Shown here: positions 1 to 22,800 of the stretch, piece by piece | Layout of the letters: each line of letters opens with the position of its first letter | Position numbering within the stretch: the first letter of the stretch is position 1 | From: Brugia malayi | Taxonomy: Eukaryota > Nematoda > Chromadorea > Rhabditida > Onchocercidae | Length of the DNA: 64,000 bases | Direction of reading: 5' to 3' | Assembly: GCF_000002995.4 (NCBI RefSeq) | Contig: NW_025062477.1 | Span: 762,001 to 826,000, forward strand | Notes under the pieces: generated by a model | What the model was told of the DNA's origin: nothing | What the model saw: only the letters and a program-made list of their open reading frames with translations | The model's database searches: none | Program-made: the position numbers and the translations under genes

Positions 1-616
1 CTCTTCTTATATGAAACAAAAAGTAGCAAACAGAATTAGCTCTAACGCTTGAATCAATTAATATATCAAAATACCCACGGTGAGTTATATCTTCGCGCAA
101 TCTCAGAAATCCATAAAAATAAAAAAGCAAAAATCTGAAAATTTTATCAATTCTTCCCTTCCCTTCAAATCTCGCTATGTCACTTTGCCAATTCCAGACT
201 AAAACTTTCACTCAAATGTGAATTTTCTGACGAAATTAAAAGATTTAATATAATTCCTAACTAGTTTTGCATGAATACATAACAAAACCATTCAGAACGA
301 AAGGAACTTTTGTCACCTTACTCAACAATGACAGTGGAAACAATGTTTCATAGTAGCCCTGATATGGTTGTACCACGATGATTTTCATTTGTCCTAATGT
401 GTAACGTTTAACGCTGCGTGTACCAACCGTGTGGTTTGGCAGTGCGTGATTTTTTGATTGAGGGGGCGTCACGTGATTCGTGAGCAATGCTTCACGTACG
501 ATTTGTGAGTATAGACAATTTGATGGCTTTTCGCATTGAAAATGGTAGATTAAGTGGTGTTCTGTACACGTTGAAGTCACTCAATAATTCATTTATTCGG
601 CAGCTAAATCATTTTA
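1..616 (+). promoter_or_regulatory. 5' flank and probable promoter of the L34 gene
   Basis: No convincing gene is visible. Bases 400-600 are less AT-rich than most of the window. They contain the palindrome TCACGTGA at 469-476 inside GTCACGTGAT (468-477), a CACGTG-core E-box of the kind bound by bHLH factors of the TFEB/HLH-30, MXL or USF type. The region ends in a run leading to ATTTTAG (611-617), the likely trans-splice acceptor. Promoter function is inferred from position only. A 107-codon minus-strand reading frame at 257-580 lies here but shows no recognisable protein features. Confidence 0.4.
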
Positions 617-617
617 G
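611..617 (+). promoter_or_regulatory. Probable spliced-leader trans-splice acceptor of the L34 gene
   Basis: ATTTTAG ends nine bases before the initiator ATG at 627, and no upstream exon is evident. This is the usual arrangement for a nematode spliced-leader acceptor. It supports 627 as the true start. Inferred from pattern and spacing. Confidence 0.55.
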
Positions 618-626
618 GTTGGAGAA

Positions 627-1610
627 ATGCCGCAACGATTGACGTACCGGCGTCGCCTCTGTTATAACACCAAATCTAATAAAACAAAGGTATTTTTGTT
701 TCAGTTGGAAAATAGAACATAATATCCCTAATGGGTAGTGATTGAGAGAAGCGAAGAGTGAGCTTAATAAAGTGAGCTTGTTATTGTTTTTCCATAAAAA
801 CTTAGTTCTTATATGTACTACTTATTTCTTCGATGTCATTCATCATCTGTTCATACAATTCAACTTATTTTCGAAAAGCCCTCTGCAACTCCTACCATAT
901 GCAAGTACTCAGGAGAGACCTCTTCTAAAGTGATTGATTCCCATACATAATGCTTCAAAAAAAAAAATCATCTAAGTTATGGGCATTACATCATAACACT
1001 AACATATTTTGCAGGTATCGAAAACACCAGGTGGACGTCTAGTTTTCTTGTACAGAAAAAAGAAAGGTTCTGTAGCGCGATGTGGTGATACAGGAGTTAA
1101 ACTAAAAGGAGTAAGTGTCTTTTGAGTATTACTGATTCAGTACATTAAATCTTGCTGGTTTTGGAAAATTTTTACATTATTGTAATTGAGATGTTCTGAT
1201 TATTGAGCATTGTTACATTTTCCTGCATATTTTTCAAATCATTACAATATCATATGACGAGATGTTATATTTAACTGAAAAATTAGAAGTCAAAACTTCA
1301 TGAATAAACACATTTTCAGACCTTTCTTGTTTGTCCTGAACTAGTTTGACGTAGTTATAAAACTTAGGCAACATATGTAAATTGAAGCTGAAAATCAATG
1401 ATTTCCATTTTTATTATGTTTCAGGTCAAGCCGGCAAGGCCACGCCAGCTGCGGAAAATGACTAAACGACTTAAGACTGTCACGCGTGCTTATGGTGGTT
1501 GCCTTTCAGCAGCGGCCGTACGGGAGCGTATTATTCGTGCTTTTCTAATTGAGGAGCAGAAAATTGTTGCACGAGTGTTAAAAGCAAAAATTAAAGCTGA
1601 GAAGAAATAA
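627..1610 (+). CDS. rpl-34: 60S ribosomal protein L34 (eL34)
   Basis: Structural protein of the large cytoplasmic ribosomal subunit. Three exons join in phase: 627-689, 1015-1110 and 1425-1610, all with GT-AG introns, giving 114 residues, close to the usual 110-117 of the family. The product opens [20 protein letters not shown], continues with the family block [20 protein letters not shown] and ends in a lysine-rich helix ([20 protein letters not shown]). These blocks are diagnostic of eL34. The start is set by the trans-splice-like acceptor nine bases upstream. The stop TAA is at 1608-1610, with AATAAA at 1670. ZFR follows on the same strand 773 bases later, too far for a typical operon. Identification is firm. 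Confidence 0.97.
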
Positions 1611-1669
1611 ATGAGATTTGTAATTTTATAAATCTTTACTGTTTTTGATTTAATTGTTAATTGTATTGA

Positions 1670-1675
1670 AATAAA
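1670..1675 (+). terminator. Polyadenylation signal of the L34 gene
   Basis: AATAAA lies 60 bases after the L34 stop codon, the expected distance for a short nematode 3' UTR. Confidence 0.65.
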
Positions 1676-2383
1676 AGTTTATTACGAAGATGATGCATTC
1701 ATACAGCAGAGAATAATTCTGTTTTGTAATATCAATTTTCCATTATTTCTTGAAAGTTCCCTTCACGAAATAGCGTAACATTTATTTGCATTTTTTTTTT
1801 TTTTTTTTGCTAGCAGCATATTATGGTATTTTTATTTGATGATTATCTCTCCTATTAGGAATGCAACTTACTTTTATCGTATGAACATATTTTGTTTACT
1901 GCACGATGGTAACTGATAGGTATCTTAAAATACCGCATTTTCAATTTCTTGTCATTTGTCTTCCAGAATGAATCTAGGGCAAATAAAGAAAATTTTACTT
2001 CTGTTGGAATTTTATTATGATGGATTTATGGCTGCAAGAAGTGCGGTCATGGTAGGCTACGGTAGTTGGACATATCGATTTTTTCGAGCCAGTACTGATT
2101 TATAGATGGGTGGGCCTAGAACAAGAGAGGGGGGGGGGGTTCAGTTTTGGTATAGAGGTACAAGGTTACTAAAGAAGTCTCTGTGAATGAGAAGTTATTT
2201 TGGGAGAAGTTATTTTAGTTGTTGTACTTTTAAGTAGGAATGGTATTTAGTCATAACAATTTTATAAACGAATGGAAATCTCTTGAAATTAACGATTTCA
2301 GTAAGTTTTCCCCATTTTAGGTTGATTTTATTCGTGGAAAGAAGGGAGCATTTTAAGAAAATTCAAGAATTCGTGATTGTAGG
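1676..2383. other. Spacer between the L34 and ZFR genes
   Basis: No gene seen. It holds a T tract at about 1791-1808 and an uninterrupted run of 11 G at 2129-2139, unusual in such an AT-rich sequence. The last bases (TGATTGTAG, ending 2382) form the probable trans-splice acceptor of the ZFR gene, one base before its ATG. The ZFR promoter presumably lies here. Confidence 0.4.
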
Positions 2384-14341
<11,958 letters not shown>

Positions 14342-17300
14342 ATGCTGTTGTTATGATAAGCTCCAATTATGATAAGCTCTGACAAAATGATATGAAAAAA
14401 ATATATACATATATACATACTACATATTCTCAGTTATACACAATGACATAGGTTATGCTGTTTTTTTTTTTTTTTTTTTAGCTGTATTGATTATATAATG
14501 ACAAAAGATACTGGCGTGAAGTCTTGTGATTTTTTAGGTGATTTTTTTCTGATTCAAATTTTTTCTTTAAATTTTCTATCCCAGTTTATCCCCAAAATTT
14601 TATTGTTTTTGACAGACTTCCAGTGCACTGCTGATATAATTTTTCATTCTTTAAAATCATTGTATTATGATGGTTGGGATGAATTGTATGCTAACGTTAT
14701 TAAATCATCTGCCTGGTTCTTCCAGTTTCTGAGATTATACCATCTTGTCTTCATCTAATTCCGAGCGGATGTAGAGATTTCGAGTCTGTAGTATGCAATT
14801 TCCTAAATTTTAATTTTACACGGGATAATTTGTGTTTCGGTCTGAAATTTAATTGCGGTTTTCCTAGTTTTTCTTTTTTTCTTTTTTTTTTTTTTTTTTT
14901 GTTTTTTAATCTATATTGTTTAAAATTTATTCAGATTGCGTAATATGTTTTTTTGTTATATTTGTTGTTCAGAAACGGGAGCAATTCTCGTGAAAATTTC
15001 TCATCACGATGGGGCTATCATACTGTAGACTGTTCGGGAGCTTTTTTAGTGAAAATTGGTGTGAAGTCCCGATCAAAGTGTCTACAGCAATCTTCTTATT
15101 GACGAGCATTTGGCAAAAAGCGTATTTATTGGAAAGAAGAAAAAAGTATTTCAAAAGCAAAGAAATTCCGTACACTATTTTATTTGAGCGTGTTTGACAC
15201 ACGTGACATGCCTAATGTCATTATTATTCGAAAAATGAAATGAAATATGCCCACATTAGTGATGTTTTTTATTTTCTTTATTATCGCTTAGTTCCTTCAT
15301 TTTTCTATGTATTGGTCTAAATTGATGTATTTTTTTAAATAAATTACTTGTTGACCAATATTTTACAAAAGAAGTTGCTCAAATTTAACGGGCCTCAAAA
15401 TTAGCTGGGATCACTTAAACATACCATTCTTGAGTCTCATATAATCTCTGTGGGTTATGCTGCTGGTAGACAAGCGGTACCATGTTGTTGAGTAAGGTTA
15501 TTAAACTTTCCGCATAATAGTTTTTTTCTCAGGTGAGAACTGCTAGTATGATATTCATTTTCTCGAGTTATATTTTTTTCAAGAAACAAGTATCAGCTAT
15601 AGCAGGTTGAGGCGAAGGTCATGAAGGAGTTGTTTATTTTGTGGACAAAGAATGAATACTTTTTCAAATTCTTTCGAGAAATATTTTCATTAAACATTAA
15701 CAACTAATAGAAAATTACGAACATGAACTGCTCTAATTAATGAAGTTTATCTTTTCTGAAATAATCTAGAATTTTCTGTAACTTTCTATTCTGTGTATCG
15801 AATGAAGTTACAAGTGTTACAGTCAGACAAATTGCGAAATTAATATTCACGTTTTTAAGCTCTTGGGTAAAATGTCAAAATGACAAGAAGGAATAAGGAT
15901 TTTGGCAGGCGACGTTGTAAAATGATGTAAGTTTTTAAAACATTACAATATAAGTAAATGACATTAAGCGCTTATTAAAAATGAAACGATTAAAAATTAG
16001 GCAACCTTATCTTTTTCTACTTCGTTGATTTTACCAAATTATCAAGTGCTATATTGCATATTGCATTAATTGAATATACTGCTATATTGCATTAATTGAA
16101 TATACTGGTATCGATATACTCAAAATTCATAAAAATTATTTTTTATAAATGTAGAAATTATTGCCATATGTTATGGTAAATTTACGAAGCTAATGTACTA
16201 TATCATGTAAAAACATTTATTTTAGCATTTTTGGAATGAAGTGAAATCAATATAAAATTTTATAAGAATTGAATATTTATGATAGTTTCAATGTTACGAT
16301 AAAAGCTTCTGAAAAATTTTGATGCTCAAATCAATCAGGTTCTATATGCATCTGTGATAATGATTTAATAGCTTTTTTTTTTTTCTTTAGAAATGAAATT
16401 TCATCGGTTTAAAATTCAAATGTGATCGTGGATTAACCTGAGCACTGAAGTTTATCCTTTTTTTTTCGAAAAGTTTAAATTAGTTTTCTGATTTTTCTGT
16501 TTTATAAATGTTTTATAGTGGCTAACGAGCAAAATATTTGTCCTGTAATATAGTCAATGATAATATCAATGGTTTTATCATTTGCTGTTTTCAATTGTTT
16601 AAGGGAATAATGCATTTGATATACTAAAATGACAAATATGCACTTATTGGATTCTTTCAAAATTTGAACAACTGGATTAACCTGAATGGATGTATTTTTG
16701 TTGCAACTATTTTGAAATTATGATAAAGTTCTCTTTAATCTCATAAATTAATAAATTATGAGAAATTGTATTTAATATACAAATTTTACACTGTTATAAC
16801 ATCTGCTATTTCCATTTAATGAATTGCTTCTTGTGGTAAAATAAAAATAAACATTCTATCTATGCATTTGGAAAACGCATAATAAATGTCAACGTGAAAG
16901 GGAAGTCAACTCAGTAAACATCACTACTACTGATAAAGTTAATTTAATGCCAGTGATGATTGATGTATCATTTTCAAACTTTTACAAAACAAAAAAGAAC
17001 GCTCTAACATCGATAGTGACAAAATAAAAACTGATAATTATTTAAAAAACAATAATTTTAGTTAAAAAGTAACATTTTGTATCATTTTGATAAATCACAT
17101 CAAAAAATTATGCTCTTCTATCAATGAATCATTTTAAATGATTTTCACGTTAAAGTTACGTTAAAACAGATGCCGTTCAGAGATAATTTTGAGAGAAAAA
17201 AGTTGTCAATTGCTTCTAAAACATGAAATCTCTCTTTGCAATCATCATTTCAAATTATCTAACTTTACTAGATGTAAGCATTACAAATTATTGATAAAGT

Positions 17301-17743
17301 AAATTTAGTACTGATAAAGTGAAGCTTATCTGATTTGATCTATTCTCATAGTCTTATCAATTATTTCAGCGCATTTTATCATCAATCAATATTTGCTGCA
17401 AACAATAAATAAATAAATATCAACGTGAAATGGATAAAATTGTTTAAGTTTACTTTAATGTGAACACTGCAGATTATTTATCTTTCAACTTTTATCATCA
17501 CTTTTACTTCATTTCATTCATCATTTATTCATTTTTTTTTTTTTTTTTCAGATAGGAAATTAAATGAATAAATAGAAATCAAATGAATTTATCACTTATC
17601 ATTAATTACTTTATTTTTTCATTCTAACCAAAGGAATTCTTATGAGTTACTTAAAATATAAAATTAACTAATCAAATTTAATATCCTCAATAGTTGCAAA
17701 ACCTTATCGTCATTCATCATCCTTAAAGTAAACTTCCCTGTAC
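14342..17743. other. Intergenic region after ZFR, no gene seen
   Basis: Increasingly AT-rich sequence with T tracts (about 14461-14480, 14884-14900, 17528-17549). Open frames here are short and compositionally biased. An imperfect 26-base tandem duplication lies at 16048-16106. No RNA gene or mobile element was recognised. Confidence 0.5.
16048..16106. repeat. Short tandem duplication (26-33 bases)
   Basis: GCTATATTGCATTAATTGAA and the following TATACT occur twice in direct succession. The first copy carries an extra internal TATTGCA. Probably replication slippage. Confidence 0.8.
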
Positions 17744-17753
17744 GTCACGTGAC
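17744..17753. promoter_or_regulatory. Perfect 10-base CACGTG-core palindrome (CLEAR/E-box type)
   Basis: GTCACGTGAC is a perfect palindrome matching the CLEAR element bound by TFEB-family factors (HLH-30 in C. elegans). It lies 2.1 kb upstream of the ATG of the unrecognised gene at 19886, in a less AT-rich stretch (about 17690-17960). Functional role is inferred. Confidence 0.4.
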
Positions 17754-18011
17754 ACAAGCAACGAACGTTGACATATTACGTGATCGTGAATGATGATCTA
17801 TTAACTTTTATAGTATTTCAAAAATTTAAACTGAAAGGGAAATGTAGCTAAGTGGTATTTCAAACGAGCGAGCTGATTGATGTAGTTTAACGAGCGATTT
17901 CATTGCATTTTATCCCGAAATTATTTACCCGGGAAATAAGTGTGTGATCAATCTTGACACAACGGACAGTTTCTAGGGTAATTATTTGCCCATGCTTTTG
18001 ATCTATTTAAT

Positions 18012-18031
18012 TGATCGATCGATCGATCGAT
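18012..18031. repeat. GATC tetranucleotide microsatellite
   Basis: About four to five consecutive GATC units (TTGATCGATCGATCGATCGA). A short simple repeat, self-complementary by nature. Confidence 0.8.
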
Positions 18032-18348
18032 TAACTAATTGTATTGCTGATGAATTATGTCATTATTAAATGACTAAAATTTATAAGTCTAAAAAGAAAT
18101 TTAATTTGATTTTTATTCCTTCTCATATATCAAATTCACAATTGATAGAGTGTTAGTCTTATTTAAAATGAAACATAATAAATTTTATAACTGACTTTAC
18201 AATTCTCTTCTACCAATTGTCACAATCAAGTTGACATTAATTCAGTGATGCTATATTATTCATTCAAAATTTTCTTCTCATTTTCAATTTGATCCAGGAA
18301 AAATCCCTGAAAACATCCCTGAATCGATCATATTTTATAGGTATGAAT

Positions 18349-19099
18349 TGTGTGTGTGTGTGTGTGTGTGCACATGTGCCTGTCTGTGCATTTATCCCCA
18401 GGTGTGAATGTGGTCGTCTGTCTGGGTCTGTGCAATCTATCGATGTAACGTGTGTGTGTGTGTGTGTGTGCGTGTATATGTATGTTTGCATGTGTGTGTG
18501 TTTGTGTGTCTGCTTTCATGTGTGTATGTGTGAGTGCGTACGGCGTACGTGTATGTGTGTGTGTCCTACTATATATGTCTGTGTGTACGTAATATTTGTC
18601 TGTGTATATATGTGTGTGTGTCTGTCTGTCTGCATGTATATGCCAATTCTTATAAGCCGATCATTATGTACATCTTTGCAAGTTTGGTTTCAGGGTATGT
18701 GTGTGTGTGTGTGTGTACATGTGTCATATGTATGTGTCTGTCTACGGTGTGTACGCGCGCGTGTGTGTGTACCGTTGTGTGTCATATTAGTGACTTGCTC
18801 ATTTGGAGTGGTGTGTGTCTGTCTGTCCCTGGGGTCTGTGTGTCTGTCTGTCTGTTCATGTTGGCCATGTGGATTTTCTGCTGTCTGTCTGTCAAGGAAA
18901 GATGATGTGCATGTATGTGTGTGTGTGTGTGTCTGTTTGTGTGTGCACACATAACACATAGGTGTGTCTGTGCATATGGGTGTGTCTGTGTATATGAGTG
19001 TATATATATATGTGTGTATATATATATATCTGTGGGTATAATATGTATGTGTGTGTGTGTGTGGTGTGTGTGGTGTGTGTGGTGTGTGTGGTGTGTGTG
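18349..19099. repeat. Compound GT-rich microsatellite, about 750 bases
   Basis: Long runs of alternating GT are broken by GTCT/GTCTGT blocks (about 18810-18895), short unique patches, a TA-rich piece at 19000-19030 and four to five 9-base GGTGTGTGT units near 19060-19099. The plus strand is almost devoid of A in the GT runs. Long Cys/Val frames on + (18289-18954) and Thr/His frames on - are by-products of the repeat. Alternating purine-pyrimidine DNA of this length can adopt left-handed Z form. It lies in the spacer upstream of, or in a 5' intron of, the next gene. Confidence 0.9.
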
Positions 19100-19810
19100 C
19101 ATATAATTTACGAGAATTATATAATGTTTTAGGATCTGGAAATGAAGTTAGGGTGACATTCTGAGTCGGAGAGCACTTAAAATATTGTCACCTCACGCCA
19201 AATCATTGAGTTCTTGTCATTGAATTTTGATTTTGTTCAATTTAGGTGTTGGTTACGTGAATTTTATTTGTGGAATTCAAAAGATCATAAGAATTGGCTT
19301 TGTATTCTTCAATTCACGCAGTCACTATGATGACACCGAAAGGTGCGTGAATTTACGTACTTTCATTTACTGATGCCACTAGCAAAGTTACAATTTAAAA
19401 GAAAATTTAGCATTAAACAACTTTCGAAAATTCAAAATTTCTAATAAACAGGGACGAAATGCATACGTTTTCCTGTCATTCTGAATCTGAGATAAATGAC
19501 CGACCGGACGCATTCAAATTAAATTCCAAAAAAAGATTTGTCGTCGAGTAATTGCAGTTTAGCTAGTGGTATCGTCGTCATTCCATGCTTAGTTATTTAT
19601 TTCAGTACTTTCATTCACTGAAATACATTTTGATGAAATTTTATGAAATGATTTCGATGATTAATCGATATTCATCATTGTCTTATTGGATTAATCAATC
19701 ATTCATAAATATTTATTATGGATTAAGATGACATCGAGTACGACAATAAGTAAACTTATGCGACAGAATAATTTTCTTTTCGTCATTTCATTTCCTCTAT
19801 TTCATCAATA

Positions 19811-19850
19811 AGAGAGAGAGAGAGAGAGAGAAAAAAAAAGAGAGAGAGAG
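19811..19850. repeat. GA-rich purine tract just upstream of the 19886 gene
   Basis: (AG)n, then A9, then (AG)n again, ending 30 bases before the acceptor TATTTTTCAG at 19871-19880. Simple-sequence polypurine tract. Confidence 0.8.
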
Positions 19851-19870
19851 AAACAAATTTTTAGTTCAAT

Positions 19871-19880
19871 TATTTTTCAG
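19871..19880 (+). promoter_or_regulatory. Splice acceptor preceding the 19886 gene (trans- or cis-splice)
   Basis: TATTTTTCAG is a consensus nematode 3' splice site ending five bases before the ATG at 19886. With no visible upstream exon, spliced-leader addition is the simplest reading. A distant non-coding 5' exon near 17.7-18.3 kb cannot be excluded. Confidence 0.55.
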
Positions 19881-19885
19881 GTCAT

Positions 19886-22800
19886 ATGATTGCAAATGGC
19901 GCAGATGGGAAAATTGAATTAAGTGATGAATTAAAGGTAGCAATAGCAACTGAAGTTCGCGCGCAAATTGTGCCAGTGGTCAAGGAGATAGTTCGTGAGG
20001 TTGTCACCGAGATACGAAGTGTCATGACCGAAGTAATGGCACCAATTTATGATGAATTGAATCGTCTTCGTAGCACCACTACCGCCACTGCAAATGGCGG
20101 TAATGCGAATGCTTTACAGTTGCATGCAGCTTCTGCAGTTGGAACTTCAATTGCAACACCGGCGACAGTTGTTGCATATCCATCTGAGAGCGCAATTTTA
20201 GCGGAAGTTTATGCAGCAACAAGTAATGTAGCAGTAAGTATGGGTGGTACTGCATGTGCAGATGCTGCTACAGCTGCTGCAGTTGCTGCACAAAATGCAC
20301 AATTGCAGCAATTTCTAAAGGTTTTCATTTTTGCTACATGGAATACACATTTTAAAAAGTTTAAATAAATGTTAGAATGAGTTAAATAATTTTGAAATAA
20401 ATCTAAAATAAAGTAGACAAATATTCCTCTAAAAGTTAGCATTCAATGTATAGAAACTTACCTAAGTGATACCCAAACTTAGATACCCAAAATTTCTTTT
20501 TAGGAAAATGCTGGCAGTACTTATGATCCAAATAAAGGTAAAATGTATATTGAAGATGGCATTGCTACTAAAAGTCCGGAAGATTTTGTTGAGTAAGCAT
20601 TTCATTTCTAGCAATCTTCAATGCTTATTTTAATTTTTTTTTTTTTTTTTTTTTCTTTGGTAATTATTTTGAAACTTTTTTAAAACAAATTTATTTTCAG
20701 GCAACCCAGTGAACCGCGTGCACGTGAATCGACAAGCGATTGTGCTGCATACAATTATGTCTATTATAATACCGCTTCTGCAGTACCAATTATGTCAATG
20801 TTGGAACCCGGAAGGTATCAGTTTTATCATATTACTTTAAAAAAAAAGAATATCTGACGAAAGTCATAGAATGCATACCTTATCATTGCATGCATTTGCA
20901 GAATTCGTAAATAGTACTAAAGTCATAGAATGCATACCTTATCATTGCATGCATTTGCAGAATTCGTAAATAGTACTAAAGTCATAGAATGCATATCTTA
21001 TCATTGCATGCATTTGCAGAATTCGTAAATAGTACTAAAGTCATAGAATGCATACCTTATCATTGCATGCATTTGCAGAATTCGTAAATAGTACTAAAGT
21101 CATAGAATGCATACCTTATCATTGCATGCATTTGCAGAATTCGTAAATAGTACTAAAGTCATAGAATGCATATCTTATCATTGCATGCATTTGCAGAATT
21201 CGTAAATAGTACTAAAGTCATAGAATGCATACCTTATCATTGCATGCATTTGCAGAATTCGTAAATAGTACTAAAGTCATAGAATGCATATCTTATCATT
21301 GCATGCATTTGCAGAATTCATAAATAGTACTAAAGTCATAGAATGCATACCTTATCATTGCATGCATTTGCAGAATTCGTAAATAGTACTAAAGTCATAG
21401 AATGCATATCTTATCATTGCATGCATTTGCAGAATTCGTAAATAGTACTAAAGTCATAGAATGCATATCTTATCATTGCATGCATTTGCAGAATTCATAA
21501 ATAGTACTAAAGTCATAGAATGCATATCTTATCATTGCATGCATTTGCAGAATTCGTAAATAGTACTAAAGTCATAGAATGCATATCTTATCATTGCATG
21601 CATTTGCAGAATTCGTAAATAGTACTAAAGTCATAGAATGCATATCTTATCATTGCATGCATTTGCAGAATTCGTAAATAGTACTAAAGTCATAGAATGC
21701 ATATCTTATCATTGCATGCATTTGCAGAATTCGTAAATAGTACTAAAGTCATAGAATGCATATCTTATCATTGCATGCATTTGCAGAATTCGTAAATAGT
21801 ACTAAAGTCATAGAATGCATATCTTATCATTGCATGCATTTGCAGAATTCGTAAATAGTACTAAAGTCATAGAATGCATATCTTATCATTGCATGCATTT
21901 GCAGAATTCGTAAATAGTACTAAAGTCATAGAATGCATATCTTATCATTGCATGCATTTGCAGAATTCGTAAATAGTACTAAAGTCATAGAATGCATATC
22001 TTATCATTGCATGCATTTGCAGAATTCGTAAATAGTACTAAAGTCATAGAATGCATACCTTATCATTGCATGCATTTGCAGAATTCGTAAATAGTACTAA
22101 AGTCATAGAATGCATATCTTATCATTGCATGCATTTGCAGAATTCGTAAATAGTACTAAAGTCATAGAATGCATACCTTATCATTGCATGCATTTGCAGA
22201 ATTCGTAAATAGTACTAAAGTCATAGAATGCATATCTTATCATTGCATGCATTTGCAGAATTCATAAATAGTACTAAAGTCATAGAATGCATACCTTATC
22301 ATTGCATGCATTTGCAGAATTCGTAAATAGTACTAAAGTCATAGAATGCATACCTTATCATTGCATGCATTTGCAGAATTCGTAAATAGTACTAAAGTCA
22401 TAGAATGCATATCTTATCATTGCATGCATTTGCAGAATTCGTAAATAGTACTAAAGTCATAGAATGCATACCTTATCATTGCATGCATTTGCAGAATTCG
22501 TAAATAGTACTAAAGTCATAGAATGCATACCTTATCATTGCATGCATTTGCAGAATTCGTAAATAGTACTAAAGTCATAGAATGCATACCTTATCATTGC
22601 ATGCATTTGCAGAATTCGTAAATAGTACTAAAGTCATAGAATGCATACCTTATCATTGCATGCATTTGCAGAATTCGTAAATAGTACTAAAGTCATAGAA
22701 TGCATACCTTATCATTGCATGCATTTGCAGAATTCGTAAATAGTACTAAAGTCATAGAATGCATACCTTATCATTGCATGCATTTGCAGAATTCGTAAAT

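Noticed and set aside
257..580. 107-codon minus-strand frame divergent from L34
   Set aside because: It overlaps the likely L34 promoter, has no recognisable domain and no splice signals; probably chance in a less AT-rich patch.
18289..19106. Long Cys/Val-rich (+) and Thr/His-rich (-) reading frames
   Set aside because: They are direct translations of GT/CA microsatellite sequence; there is no splice, start context or complexity of a real protein.
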